This document shows positions 34,061 through 47,892 of a DNA stretch of 64,000 nt, piece after piece. A program made the translations under genes and the position numbers. The notes below the pieces were generated by a model. It was given only the letters and a program-made list of their open reading frames with translations, searched no databases and was not told the DNA's origin. Location: the NCBI GenBank assembly GCA_963921425.1, contig OY992832.1, forward strand, positions 8,556,001 through 8,620,000, written 5' to 3'. Numbering within the stretch: the first letter of the stretch is position 1; each line of letters starts with the position of its first letter. This DNA is from Dryas octopetala (lineage: Eukaryota > Streptophyta > Magnoliopsida > Rosales > Rosaceae).

Positions 34061-35190
34061 CTAAATATTCTCACTCAATTCATCTCTGTTTTATTCCTCG
34101 ATTCCCACGTACGTAAACCAGATTCCATTACAGGTTTCCAAATCACGATATTGATTATTAAATCACTTTATCCATTCAATTGAGATTTGACGATTTGAGA
34201 GATACATTTAATTAAAATCACTAAGCAAATTGTTTGTACTAAGTTATGTGAAATGTAGTATAGTGACAATGTGACATAATGTACTCTAAGTAACACTTGA
34301 TTATACCAAGTCAGTGTGTAGAAATTAATGTAGGTGATTAATTGGTAATTAGTTTCAAAGTATTGGGTGTGTCTCTCTAAACAGTAATCACTACTGCAGT
34401 GGACATTTTAGAGGTTATCTTTCATGTGTGCTAAACTGCTAATGGTCATCACGATCAAATACAAGTTTGATTGATGTTAATTTGTAGCCGATAAGAAGGT
34501 GTTATAGGTTGTTTCGATGGGAGGACCATGACTAAGCACAAAGAGACAATTCATTGACAATGATATTCCAACTAAAACACGGAACTAATCTTAACAATAG
34601 GACACAAAAGACCATCAAAGAGTGCACAATTTAATTAAGAATAAGAGGATAGGATTAAACTATGATAAACGTAGTTTGTTTCGGTTTAATAAGAATGACA
34701 GAATATTTTAATTGATAGGTCAACTGAATACACTCCCATAGTCCAATGCCAATTGCCAAGTGCATGAATCTGTACTTGCAAAGTATTTCTATTCTTTTTT
34801 TCTTTTTTTTTTTAATGCATGTACAAGACAAGCATGACGATGAACCTGACTCGCATGCCAAGTGCATGAAATTTCAAATTACATATCTAAGCCCAAAAAT
34901 TACACTTTTACTCGTCTCTTTTGTTTTTTACTCATGTTTGTGTACTTCACTAATCACCCATAAGAATTTCTATGTCGGCTTTGGCAATTGCAATTGCCTA
35001 TATATGGGAAGTGGGCTTGTTGACCCCGGCCCAGATCATCTTATGCATAATTTTATGGATGGGCTATCCATTGAACTGGCACTTGGATTGGGCCGCTTGT
35101 AGCTGTGGGTTTATTTCACAAGTCTTGGTTTATTTATTCATGTACAAAGTTACCAGGTCCAAACCCAAGTCAACAATTGGTCCGTAGATG

Positions 35191-35230
<40 letters not shown>

Positions 35231-37390
35231 GGTCACCTCATCAAGATTCAAGACCAACCACCTTAAAGTCATTTTGATACGACCCATGGGGCATGAGCTA
35301 GCATGCATGAACCTTAGTGTGGACAACCCCAGCTCCCTTGGTGAGACTTTATTTTATTTTTATTAATTAACAATTACCCTTCTGGGCCTCTACCATTGAA
35401 TAATAATCATTCATTCGAAACCACATTATTATAAATTGAGATCCCTCCATATTTTCTCAGTCTTTCTTTTCTGTAACATTACTTTGGTCAATTAGTCAAA
35501 AGACTCAAATGTCAGGTTGTGCTTCGAGAGAGGAGGTTAATTTGTCTAATTGTCTTCTCCATGTGCGCGTGACTGAGTATTTTATTCGATAATCGGCACA
35601 ACTTGCACACGAATATAAATACAGCTGCATGCAAAGTGCAGGCAGATTCCGCGTAATTGGTCATATTGCATAGCCGCATAGGCATGTGAGCCAACCCACC
35701 AAAACCCAAAATGCATGTGACACCGATTAAGACTATTAAGGGCTGCGGTGTGCCACGACATACCAGATCATATATGTCAGTTTGTATCATCATCATTCAT
35801 CACAGATGTGTTTGTTTGATTGTGATGTGGCAGGAGACCATTGCACCACTCGAACACCACCACCACTGACATATTTGCACTTTTGTCCTAATCACAATAT
35901 GGATTTATGGATTTAGAGAATCCACACTTCCAATGAAGCCTCTACAACTCACGAGTCACGACATTCTTTGCTTCGTAATCTTATATATTTCTTAATCAAA
36001 TACTTAACCATTCAAAAACAAATCCTTATACTTAAGCCTTGCATTGTAGTTTCAAGAACGAAGTTCAAGCATTAATTTAAAAACCAAATTGAAATGAAGC
36101 TAGCTAGCGTCTAACTATATATAGAGATTTTCTAGGATAAGAGGTTTTGAATAAACCAAATTTAAATGATGCTAGCTTAACAGAATAAGAGATTTTGAAG
36201 ACAAACCTGAATGTAAATTTACGTGCAATTGAATTTACATGCTTATTACTACTAGAGCTACAAAGAGAGAATTCGAAGGAAAGAATTAACCATCCACTTG
36301 GACTCTTCTAATCTCATTATTAATTAAGTTATATTCTTTAAAAATTTAAAACATCTAACCCACTAAACTCTCACTAGCAATTTGAGAAACAGATAGACAG
36401 CTAACTTTCACATATGGTGAAACAATTATAATATATAATAGCAAATTGCCCACAAAAAAGAAAAAAAAAATCTTAAAAGAGATGATTACCAAAAACTTAG
36501 CTTGAGATTTGGACACGTACCCATTTTTTAGACTTGTTTAATTGCGTGGATCCACTTTATGAAACATGAGGTAAGAATTAATGCAAGTTCATCAATGAAA
36601 TTTAAAACAAAGTCATAGCTCACATGTCACACAAAGGTAGACATACATCAACACCTACCCTAGCTCTATAGCCTCTAAGTCTCTAACTGACAGCGTTATC
36701 CATTTTCATGCTTTTCAATTTCTTGTTTTCTTTTCTTTTCTTAGTAAAGTACATGGAAATATAAATGATAAAGACGTTTGTTTTTTTTTTCCTCAGTCAC
36801 TTGCTCTCAATGAGATTTGGCAAGTCCCTTCTGCCTAGCCTGATTAGACAGTTAAGGCTATGTAACCTGACTCATCTCTGAGTCCTTTCCACTTCTCTTT
36901 TGGTATGTTTTGCCAATTCCCAGTAACATCACCATTATTTTATCTGCACAAGATTATATCCCTTTTTTTTATCTGCATTATTTTATTGCCCTTCTTGAAT
37001 CATCTTCCTCGTCCATTTCTTTTTGTTCTTCTTTTTTTTTTGAACTTTGACAAATTCATTATTTTATTTTATTAAAATATGATGTTCTTTGTTGTCATGA
37101 TAATGTGATGGGTTGGCTGCCCCCAAGAGCACCGAAAAAAAAAAAAAAGGATAATGATGGGTTGGCTTACTTTTTTATTGCAGGAATTCAGGCTTTCTCT
37201 GCATTTCTTTGACACGTGTTCATCTTCTCCTTTTTGGGTTTCTTTTGCTTTCTGGGTTGTCCTTAGAATTCAGAATTCAGATAGATTCCTTTCATCATAA
37301 TCCAATTTGGATTCAGGGTCACGTTTGAGCTTTGTGTTTTTGGAATTATTTGTTGTTGGCATTCAGTGTCAGCAATTCAAATTCCAAGAG
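34061..37390. other. Gene-poor intergenic region
   Basis: About 3.3 kb of AT-rich DNA between AGO2 and the O-fucosyltransferase gene, two genes transcribed away from each other. It contains a CT microsatellite (about 35192-35229) and several T-runs. No frame resembles a known protein. The last few hundred bases likely hold the promoter of the O-fucosyltransferase gene. Confidence 0.5.
35192..35229. repeat. (CT)n microsatellite
   Basis: About 19 CT units in intergenic DNA. Confidence 0.9.
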
Positions 37391-37964
37391 GTGAGTTTAA
37401 TGCAATTTTTGGCTCATTTATGAAATCTCTCTTCTGACCAAAAAAATAAAAAATCAAAACTCTCTCTCTCTGTGTCTTCTTTTTTATGGCATCAGGCTTT
37501 GGATATATATGTTGTTTTCTTCTATTGAAGTATGGGGTCTGAAAGAGATGACTCTAATGGTGTTTTCTGATTGATTTTGGATTACAGTTGTTTGACCATC
37601 ACTTGAGTGCTTTTTAGAGCCTTCTGGCTTTGAATTTGGCATCTGGGTCTGAGGGGGGTACTTGCTTCTTTCCACATATTCAGGATTAATTTTGTGAAAA
37701 ATTGGTAAGTTCTCATTTATGAATTCTAATGCAATCTTTATTAAATTTGATTCTGATGACTTTTTAATAACTATATCTTTAGGATCATTTAGATTTTTGG
37801 ATTTTCCAATGCAGAATGATTGTTGTTCTGGTTTAGCAAATGGTCTCTGGATTGATATGGGTTCATGGTGATTTCTCAAGCATTGGTGTTGATTGTGTGA
37901 GATGAATATGAATTTTATGGGCTTCGGATGATTTGAATTCTGGGTTTTGTGGATTGAATCTTAA
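37391..37964 (+). promoter_or_regulatory. 5' leader with two candidate introns, O-fucosyltransferase gene
   Basis: Good splice signals divide the leader. Donor AGAG|GTGAGT at 37391 and acceptor ATTACAG before 37588 give intron 1. Donor ATTG|GTAAGT at 37705 and acceptor AATGCAG before 37815 give intron 2. A leader exon 37588-37704 would result. This is inferred from consensus only. Confidence 0.45.
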
Positions 37965-39305
37965 ATGGACGTGCCACCTTGTTTTAAGCATTCCAAAGTA
38001 CTCAGCTGCCCATTGAATTCCATTGCATGCAAATGTCTGTTTTTAGCTTTCATTGCTTTGGTTATTAGAGTTGTTCTGCTTCCTACATTCTCCAGCTTTG
38101 GTGGGATTGAACAGAGCAACTTTGTATCAATCCATAACCTCTCCTTGTCAACTGTTGGAATCAGAACAGATAAGTTTCTGGAAGTTCCTCAAATTGTGTG
38201 GGGCTTAAACAATCAAAAAATAGCATTTGCAAGGGCTTGTCTAACCGCAAGGCTTCTGAACCGGACTCTTTTGATGCCAAGCTTGAGTGCTTCCTTGTTC
38301 TACAAAGAAGTTGAGCTCTTGCAACCCATTTCATTTGATAAGGTGTTCCAGTTAACGAAATTTAATTCGCTTTGTAATGGCTATGTCCAATTGGGGCAAT
38401 ACTCGGATGTTTCAAACCGAACAGGAGCGTTTGAGCTTCAGAAAGGAAGTGGAAGGAGGTGGACACCTGAGAGAGATTTGGATCAGTTGAAAGAGCATAG
38501 TAAGGACCCATATGATAGTTATGAGGTGATTCGAATAGTCGGAAAGAACCCATTTCTGTGGCATGATCATTGGCCTGTGAAGGACTATGCAAAGGTCTTT
38601 GAGTGCTTAGTTCTGGTTGATGAGATCATGAAAGAAGCAGATAAAGTCGTGTCAATGATTAGAGAGATAGGAGTAGCACAAGTTAGGAACCAAAGTGATC
38701 AGTTTTCACTAAATAGCATTAACCCTGCAGAGAAGTCTCTGCTGCAGCCAGTGCCTTATGTGGCTGTCCATATGAGGATAGAGATAGATTGGATGATTCA
38801 CTGTAAGAAGCTAGAGCAAAGATCAAACATAACCCAAATTTGTAGCAGCAAGGAGGAGATCATGGAGAGAGTGGGCAACATTGCTGGCCTCAAAACCCCA
38901 ACTGTTGTTTATCTAGCTGTGGCTGATAGTCTTCTTGAAGATCCATCTATTTTGAATGGCTGGAAGGAAGGCTTGCTTCCTTATGAGAAGAAGAAACTGG
39001 GTTTTGAGGTAAGTTACAAGAAGTTCCCATATCTCATTCAGTCTGCAATTGACTTTGAAGTGTGCTTAAGAGCTGATGTCTTTGTGGGGAACAGTTTTTC
39101 GACATTTTCGAGTCTTGTAGTCCTTGAGAGAACACAGAAGCTTATTAGAATGGGTGTCACAAGCTCATGTGGTGTGGATGTAAGGTGGCCTTCTTATGCA
39201 TACAACATATTAGGGGAATTAAAAGGCCCTCAAAGATGGATGACAAACATGTCTGGCTCAAGTCTTAAAGCAATTAGCTATGGCTCCAATGAAATCTCAT
39301 GTTGA
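37965..39305 (+). CDS. O-fucosyltransferase family protein (resembles Arabidopsis O-FucT 23)
   Basis: Single-exon gene for 446 residues. One hydrophobic segment near residues 23-42 (CKCLFLAFIALVIRVVLL) makes it a type II membrane protein, expected in the Golgi, with the catalytic part in the lumen. VWGLNNQKIAFARACLTARL (about 78-98) and HMRIEIDW (His269-Asp275) are the usual GDP-fucose-binding motifs of the plant O-fucosyltransferase family. VFVGNSFSTFSSLVV near the C-terminus is the third conserved block. Sequons include NRT and NIT. Length and lack of introns fit the At3g05320-like subgroup from memory. The acceptor substrate is unknown. The ATG at 37965 is the first in frame after the leader introns. 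Confidence 0.9.
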   Translation: MDVPPCFKHSKVLSCPLNSIACKCLFLAFIALVIRVVLLPTFSSFGGIEQSNFVSIHNLSLSTVGIRTDKFLEVPQIVWGLNNQKIAFARACLTARLLNRTLLMPSLSASLFYKEVELLQPISFDKVFQLTKFNSLCNGYVQLGQYSDVSNRTGAFELQKGSGRRWTPERDLDQLKEHSKDPYDSYEVIRIVGKNPFLWHDHWPVKDYAKVFECLVLVDEIMKEADKVVSMIREIGVAQVRNQSDQFSLNSINPAEKSLLQPVPYVAVHMRIEIDWMIHCKKLEQRSNITQICSSKEEIMERVGNIAGLKTPTVVYLAVADSLLEDPSILNGWKEGLLPYEKKKLGFEVSYKKFPYLIQSAIDFEVCLRADVFVGNSFSTFSSLVVLERTQKLIRMGVTSSCGVDVRWPSYAYNILGELKGPQRWMTNMSGSSLKAISYGSNEISC

Positions 39306-41962
39306 TGCTGGTTCTTGCTGCAGATTTTCCATCAGTGGACATGTCCAAGGCTCCACCACTTTTTGTATTCTAAATCATTCCATCTCTCCAGCGCAAATTT
39401 GTTGGTATAGTTTCACAGATTCTTTTTTTCTCTTTATATAAAGAAATTAGTAGCAGAGAATGTTGAAATAGCAATTAGATACCAAATTAGACACAGTTTT
39501 CATTCATGTTAATTTTAAATTGTTAAATGTAATTTCCATTGTATTGATTTTTTCATCTTTAGTGACTTTCTTGTTGGATTGTCTCACTAATGCTAGTGAA
39601 ATGTATTATCTCGCAATCTTGCATGAATTGTTGCAGAATTTTTTTTTTTTTTTTCAATTCAAGGGACATAATTAGTGTTTTTATTTTTGGTAAACAGGAC
39701 ATAATTACTAATAATTAGTGTTGGTAAAAGAAGAGCATCCCATCGTAAAAATTTGACAGGAAATGGCGTTTCCCATGTTGCTTATCTATTTATGTGTTTG
39801 TCTATAACGGCGAAAGAAAGTACGATTTTTTCCTTCTGTCTCTGTGCACCTTTTTTCTTTCCATAATTGAAGGATGGTACAGAACTGAAGATTAAGGGAA
39901 CCAAAAGGGTGTGGTGAGTCCTCATTTTGTCATGTCTAAAACAATCAAGGTATCAAGTTTGGTACCATCTACCAGTACTAGTAGATCTTTGATTCTTGTG
40001 GTGGGTCATGTACTCGGCTCACTTTGACCTTTTGGCCCACTGTTTATGAATTTATTTGATTTATTGACCAGATGGGTCATGGGTCATGGGTCATGGGTCA
40101 TGGGTCATTCTATTTCTTTGTTTGTGCTTGAGGAAAGGGCAGGTATGGAGTACTAGTGGGACCTCAATGCTGGGTCTGGCTGATTTTGTTTGAACGCTAA
40201 AAGGAGCCTTCGTACTCAAGCTTTTTAGACACCAAGATCTGCAATGGGGGCAATGAATTCGCATTTTGCTTTGAGTTCGTAAAGTTTTTGGGAACCGAGG
40301 CCAACTTCAAACTTGGATGAGTTCTCATTTGTCAAAGTTTGTGACATTTTGAAGAGAAATTCTTGCATAGAAATGAAGAATACAACTTTTTCCTCACATT
40401 CACCTCTCGCGTATTGGTGATGTGATCAATTATTCTAAAAACAGTATTGCATATGTCTGTTGTATGCAAGAATTCTAATAATATTGCTTCACTCGACTAG
40501 AAGGTATACGGGTCTATCGAGCCAAAAAAAATTGGGACCCTATAAAGCTTTGAGGAAAAAAAATTCAATTTTGTTGTATCACGTTGGGTTTTTGTTGAAA
40601 AATTTGGATGGGGTAGATAATTTCCAGTCAACTTATATCATATGCTGCATGGTAATGGTTTCAATGGTAGGATAGAGTCGGTCCAGAATTGCAAACTAGC
40701 AAACACAACACAACATAGATTTTCTCCATATCAAGGACCTTATAATTCTACAAGAATTTAATTTAAGTAGGTGTTGAAACTCAACTTGTATTTATTGTTC
40801 AGTATGAATGCGATACTTGGTGAGTTGGTAGTTGACGAAGTGTGTGTAACATTAGGGTCCACAGCTAATTTCTAATAATAATAATAAAAAAATAAACCAA
40901 AACAAAACACTCATGGAATGGAATTAGCCAATTAGGTGGACAATTAACCATAGCACGTGTGGTAGATCATTTTCACAGTAAAAGAAATCCCACTCAAAAC
41001 TCAGACTACTCAGTCCAAAATAGCCAATGAGCACAATGATCCAAAATGTATAAAGTCATGGTTGGACCTTTACACCTTGTGCATCCACTCAAGATCCTGT
41101 TTCTATCAGGAGGCTAGCAGGATGTGACTTGAATTAAAAATGTTGTAGTGCTGGTGCAAATATAAAAATTGCAGACGGGGGGTCACTATCACTAATGCTC
41201 AAACCAACCCAAATCATTTTCATGTCTTCTTGCAGGTTTGATTAAAGCAACTCTAGCACGAAATATCCATTTAACATGTGGACACCCTACTATCCCCATC
41301 CAAAATGAGACGTGTCCTGTATTCACTTCGCATTACCAGCATTACCAACAACGACACCAACACCACCTCCTCCACCACCACCACCACCACCACCACCAAC
41401 AATCATAATGATGAGTTGATGACTTGTTCCTGTAGTTGTTAATGGTGGTGGCCTGGTGGGTGAGTGTGGTCTTTTTCCCATTTGCTGAAAAAGCATGCTA
41501 AGCGATTTTCAATCATACATGCAATGCAAATTACAAGAGGCAACAACAAAGCTCAATACATGTGATTAAAAAGGAAAATCAACTCTTAAATTTGATGAGT
41601 ATTTACTTTGTTGTTTCTCATCTATCCAAGAGAGAGAGCAGCTTAATGAAAATATTTATATCACCTTGAATCACTAACATGATAAACGTTATTTCAATTC
41701 AATTTACTATCTTTTTTTCCCTCTTTTCTTTCAAGAAGAAAGCAATCATCAAGAATAGATGCTTCCCCTTCTCTGTTATACAATGGACCTTGATGGCCAC
41801 AAATATTTTAACACAACGATTATGAAACTACGAAGGAAAAGAGGCAATGATTTCTCCATGACCATGAAACCGGAGTGAATAGAGCGAGGAACTCCTTGAC
41901 CCCATTTAAAGTATTGTTGGGAAGCTATGCAGATTATTTTCTAATTTAGGGAACCCTATAAT
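39306..41962. other. Intergenic region between two convergent genes
   Basis: No gene is supported. It holds a short heptamer repeat (40073-40108) and a CCA repeat (about 41366-41397) whose coding frames are low complexity. The 3' UTRs of the O-fucosyltransferase and RBR genes occupy the two ends. Confidence 0.5.
40073..40108. repeat. GGGTCAT tandem repeat
   Basis: Five direct copies of the heptamer GGGTCAT. Confidence 0.95.
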
Positions 41963-44900
41963 TTATTGGATATATTCTTCATAGTAGTTGTCACTTATCA
42001 CAGAAACAAACCTCTCAAGCCAAGGAAGCTGATGGAGATCTTTCATGGCATCTACATAGGAATCTGTACACCGGGGTGGGGATTGGTAAGGGTGATGGTC
42101 ACTCAAACTGAAACCCCCAGCTAGGAACCTTTGGATCAGTGCCAGCTGTGATCTCTCTTGGTCTGAGTATGCATCCATGATCATCGGGAGCGAATTGAAT
42201 GTTTCCCATGCCCATTGCTCAGATTCTTGCATAGACTGAGTGACCAAGTCTTCTGGGTTGTCTTCATCCCAAAAGGCACATTGACAAGTCTGTTGGCCAT
42301 CCCTATATTCAGCCCCACAAGAATAACAGAACTCATGCCCACACCTGAAAATGAGGAACGTGAAAGCTCAGTAAACATTCAAGAACTTAATACTGGAAAG
42401 TAACTTAACACAGCCAGCATAAAATCCTCCTGTTCATTAACATGTGCATATGCATAACAAATAAAAGCATCATAACCAAAGGTGAATCAGAGGAACATTT
42501 TTCTTATTCAAATAGTTGGGCTATGCTTCAATAAAGCCAACAATTGTAGCCTTAATTCCATCAAATTCAATAATAGCATGTGCTACTTTCTCCAAGAGAT
42601 TCTCATTAGACACATTTGTCCCTCTGCAAAGGGCACAATCATTTGTCCAAGGGAGGAAAAGCATTGGATATTGGAAACAGTTCTCAAGAAGTTAGTTAGA
42701 ATCACTGCATCAAGATGCTGCCAACCAAAAAGAAAGCCAGAGACCTGAATGATTAAGTAGTTACCATCTACAGTGCAACTGTCACAGTATTTGAGTCTTA
42801 ACTGTAGGATATGACTTACGTTTGATAGTAAATTCCTTCTATATGAGTCACGTTTAATTAACACAATTCCCAAGAACTATTAATTTTCTGAGAATACAGA
42901 CTAATTTTCCACTTATGGGGGTGATTCGTTAATGGATCAATTTAACTGACCGAATTAGCAAGCAGGAACAGAGGGAATAAAGCTTTGCAAAGCTGAACCT
43001 ACATAAACTGACAAAATCACTAAACTAAAATAAACTATTACAAAGAAGCCAAGTTTCCATAAAAAAAGAAAAAAATTCAACAAGTACAATGCAAAACATG
43101 CTAGGATTACTAATAAAGCTACATCACTAGTGTCAGGACCTCAATGGATGGTATCTGTATGTTTAATGCAATGGGGATTGAACTGGTAAGTTCTTATTAA
43201 ACTCTTTGGTAATGATTCAGACCACAAAGAATTGATATATCCAGCAAAAGGCTTTACATTGGAAGCTGCAAGGGGTATCTGTTGTTTGGAATTTCTATAT
43301 GAAATTTTAAACATATGAGCCTTCACATAAAATTACAACATTCCTTTTCAGTAAGGTTTTAATCTAGAGTAATGAAACAAAAACAGACAACTAGTCACAA
43401 GATTCTGCTGATAAACTAGAGTCATGAAGTCTCATGTCTGATATATTCATTTCATAATTGAAAAAAAAAAAAGATGTCCTGTCCCTTAGTATGCCTTTTT
43501 TCTTGGTTGATACTTCATCCAAGCTTTAGCCTTTTTGTTCATTTAAGACATTTTTTGAATGTTCTGAAAAATATGGCACTTAGATGCTTTAATGTATGAA
43601 GGCTTCGTTCTTTTCCAACTTTCTTAATCTAAACACACTTAACCAATGCTTTTAAAAATATCATAGTATGTATAAAGAAAGTGATCTTACCAGCATGTCA
43701 TGTGGTAGCACCCTTGAGTGAGCTCAATCATCCTACGGCACTGCTGGCAACGCCTCCAGCTTTTATTTTGTGCCAGGCGATGCAAGGTAATGTCTGCAGC
43801 ATCTCTCTCTTCCAGTGGGAGGTTTTGGAACTCCTCACAGCTCATTGAAGAATGCCAAGGAACCCCACAATCCACACAGATAAACCTTTGACAAACTGGA
43901 CATTCAATGCAGCTATTATCTGGCTGACTTGATGAACTTGCCCTAGCTGATAAACAATCAAGAGGATCAAGCAGGACGGAACAATTTGGAAATGGGCAGT
44001 AAAATCTATCTGAGGGGAGAATATTTGCTTCTTCAAGGGCTTTCTCCAATGACTCGTAAGAAGTGAGTGGAAGAAAAGATTTGCATTCAGCAGTGCAGAT
44101 GTAATACTTGCATCTGGGATGAGGACATCTGATGGGGACTTGAGAGGATTGTACCTTCCCATCAACATATGTCCTCATGCAATGCGAACAAAACTTATGA
44201 GAACATTTCATAATGATCATCATTGGGGATGGTTTATCATCACAACAGATGGAACAGTTTTCAAGTGATTCAACACCCTCAACAGGAAAAGACACAACTC
44301 CAATTGCCACCTGGGCTAACTTTGATGGCCGCTCAAGATCTACAGTGGGGACAAGTTTCAGAACAAAAGCTTCTAGATTACTGGCATGTTCTAGGATCCT
44401 TTGCCTCAGTGCGACTATGAGTGGAATTTCAAGTTTCTCCTCATTTGATACCTGTCAGAAATTCGTGTCATTAAAGCAAACTTGGCATGAAATAAGATGA
44501 TTTGAATGATTTAATGCTGGTGCTACAACTCAAATGAAGCAAGATGGAGTAATCATCAGGAGCAATCACTCAAAGTGTCTTTTCCTCAAAAAGAATTATC
44601 TATCACTCAACCTATAAAAAATTGTGCCGACCAAAAAAATCGTATAAAACTTGTGCTGTTAAAAGGAATATATAAAGGATAATAAAATGGAATTAACCCC
44701 TTATTTCTTTAATGGATTCAAGCAGTCACAGTGTTGAAATTGCAATTGGCAATTTGGATTTTGGCAAAATCAAAAAAAGAAACAGAACTCTTTGACAACC
44801 ACTCACCTGATCATATAGCAGCTCAGAATCTGTAAATGCGTATACCCGACGGACTTTATTTTGCACAGCCTCCATTAAACCATCCATAAGGGCTAAATAA

Positions 44901-45214
44901 TCAGCCACAGGCTCCTCCACATAAAAATCAAGCTTTTTCTGCACCTGAATTACTGGAGAATTGGCTGATCTTTCCATGACCACTCCAATTCCAGAAAGCC
45001 CACAACTTGAGTCCCCAAACCCAGCTATGGACATGCCTTTGAAGAACATCTTCATGGAAAATTCATCAAGCTCATCTTTTGACTCCACCTTCACCGGTTC
45101 TTCGGTCTCCTTCCAAACCTCATCATCTTCGCAGCAACTACGAAACTCTTCTTCATCTTCCTCTCTGGGTAAATTTACATAAACCTCATCACCAAAAATT
45201 GCCTGACCCTCCAT
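41963..45214 (-). CDS. RBR-type E3 ubiquitin ligase with RNase H-like N-terminus
   Basis: Three exons: 44807-45214, 43691-44451, 41963-42344 (all GT/AG, in frame), 516 residues. The ATG at 45214 was chosen; the frame upstream has only a TTG. Residues about 58-136 resemble the RNase H-like (RVT_3) module often found before plant RBR domains (FTDSELLYDQ at its end). RING1 starts at Cys202 (CSICCDD, KCSHKFCSHC). The in-between ring follows (FYCPFPNCSVLL, CIECPVCQRFICVDC). RING2 spans Cys371-Cys399 (CQQCRRM, GCYHMTCW, CGHEFCYSC), with the likely thioester cysteine at Cys384 by analogy with HHARI. RBR ligases take ubiquitin from E2 onto this cysteine and then to a substrate, which is unknown here. 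The C-terminal tail is about 115 residues and acidic. Confidence 0.92.
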
Positions 45215-47889
45215 TTTTTTTTTTTTACCCAACAGCTCTGCAATTCTAAAGCTGTGATTATTAGTTTATTCCCAAAATCCAACCACAGCCGGTCAACCAA
45301 TTAATCTGAATCTCTTTATTTCAGCAGGAAAATCTCTCAAAAATCCAATTCAATCACTGATCTTTCAGTGCTTATCTCCAATTCATCACACAAGAAAAAA
45401 CCCATCAAGGAATCGATCCAGAACTGCAAATTGTAGCATCAACTCCTCCTAAAAGTACCACAAAGAGAGATTCATATCAGATAGTGATAATTCAGCTCCT
45501 AACTCCAAATCAATAACCAAGAAAAACCCATCAACAAATTAATCCAAAAATCCGTGCTTTACCTTATAAATTCCCCATATCCCCAAAAATACATAATTGT
45601 TGACTCTTCCACATAAACAAAAATCAACCCAAAAACAAAAAAGGAAACTAATTTCCAGTCCCTCCAAAGCTGTACAAAACTACAAAAGTTTTTTTGAAAA
45701 CAACAATAGAGAAAATAGTATATATACATGCAAAAATAGGAAAGGGTAGGATGTTGGAAATGCAAGAAAGAAGTGAAGGTTCCATTACCTTATCCGAAGG
45801 AATAAAAGTCTCTGGAATCAGATTCCTTCTGGGGTCTGAAATATGAAAGAGAGTCTTGTAATTGCAATAAAGGGGTATAATAAGAACCCTAATCTGACAA
45901 ACTGCAAGCTTTGGTAGTTTGGTGCCTCACCCACTTACAAGATGCTGTTTTTATTTATTCTTTTACTCGGATTAGATGAAAGATGAGAGATTTATCATGT
46001 GAAGCTGAGAACGGAATGCTCAGTTACTATTGCAGTTATTGGCGTAAGAGAAAAGGAAGTGCCTTTGGCCTTTTGCTTTGCTGGCATTCTCAACATTCCC
46101 AATCAATAATGCTTTTTTTTTTTTTTTTTATGGATCACATTTGACATTAAAATGATTATTTTAAAAAAAATTTGTAATTTTGTATCCATAATAATTTGTA
46201 ATTTTGTGCACAGAATAGCCATGGAAATTTGGAATTAGCATAATGCAATTTTTGTATACATCCCACGCAAATATATACAACACATAGAACTTATCGTATA
46301 GAAAAAAATAATATTAACTGCTTTGAAACTATTGTCCGAATTTACAATTGCTTTTTAGATAAGAAAAAGCTTTCAGTCCTTTTAATTTTTCTAATTTACC
46401 TTCAACCATCAAATTTTAATAAAGTCTATTAAATTTATAGATATTTTTCGTCCATTCACTATCAAACGGCATTTGACCCTATTGAATCAGAGTAGACTTC
46501 TCTCCCTCATTCCATAACCTTTTCCTCATTTTTTCCGGACATATTTATCCACAATCTGCCATTTATAAGCTCACTAATTGAATCCACTCCTCCTTAACCT
46601 TTCTATATTGGAGGTAAACATAGGGGAAAGAAGGAGGGGGAAGAGTTTAATTGGGGTCAAGGTTTGATAGTAAGTAGACGAAAATGCCCATAAATTTAAC
46701 GGATTGTTAAAAAAATCTGACAATAGGAAGCACATTAGAAATAATTAAAAGCTCATGAAGGTGGAAGGCCAAATTATTTTGGTTTGAAAGTCAAATGTGA
46801 ACTCAAGTAATAATTCTGGGGTGTTGCTGAAAGTTATTTAAAAAAAAAAAACATTCAAGTTACGTTAAAAAAAGAAGGAAAATTTATGCGGATGAACTCA
46901 TACTTATTATTTGCTAGCCAACTGATGCATCGAAATTTTAAGGGATTTAAAGTGAAATTCTTAAAGTAAAGGATACTGAAATCCATTAAAAAAATTGAGA
47001 GAAAACCCTCATTTATAATATTAATAAACTGAATAATAATCTAAACAACTCTAAAAAGAGAGTATTTATAGTCTTACAAACCTAGCTTTAAAAGAAAATC
47101 TAAACGGAAAAGAAATCCTAATTGTAAAAAAAGAAAAGTTTAACATAAAATAGTAAAATGACGTTTACATCTTGTAAACGACTTTATTTGGCCTAAACGA
47201 CAAAAACGACGCTGGGTCGTTCGCCCTCCTCTCAAAATTCTCTTCGATTTGATATATTATTTGATCTATTTCCAACCTCGAATGAATTAAATATGACCTA
47301 TTAAAGTCGATCATTTCGTTTTTTGCGCATATCAAATTGATTTTCAATAATTGTAAGTCTCTCTACATCCCTATTATTTTAGTACTCAAAGAAAAATTGT
47401 AAAAACTAGATCTAATGGTCCAATTTCTATTCAAATCCTTGTGAGTTCACATCCCTGTTCCCAAATTGATTATGCTATTTCTTAATCAACAAAATGGAAC
47501 TCCGAATAGAAATATAACCCCCAAGATTCTTAGCAGAAAGCTGGGTTTAAGAAACCTATGCAGTATGCACATGGTGTTTGTCTATTACATGCAGAAAATG
47601 TGACTCTGTTTTTGACTTTGTTTCAACTTGCTGTTGCTGACAGTCCTTTTTTTTTTTTTCCATTAGCATTAAAGAATCCCGGTAAAAGTGTTTAAAAAAT
47701 TGAGACAATAATGATTGCCAACCCTATCTTCTAACATAATTAATTAGAAAAACAAAGGCATTGTTAAGAAATCTTATACGTGTAAGCAGCAGCATGGACA
47801 CCACCAATAGAGTTTGCAAGAGTATTGCTACAACAACCAATAATTAACCTCCGAATTTTGAAATCCCATGATGCGAATCTTTAGACCTC
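45215..47889. other. Intergenic region upstream of the RBR gene
   Basis: The first ~600 bases probably hold the RBR leader and promoter. The rest is AT-rich with no gene I can support. Around 46900-47350 there is repetitive-looking DNA that could be an old LTR remnant, but no paired repeat or PBS was found. Confidence 0.45.
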
Positions 47890-47892
47890 ATT

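Noticed and set aside
46900..47350. Possible LTR remnant including a 60-codon frame
   Set aside because: No second LTR, no primer-binding site or polypurine tract found; cannot be supported.
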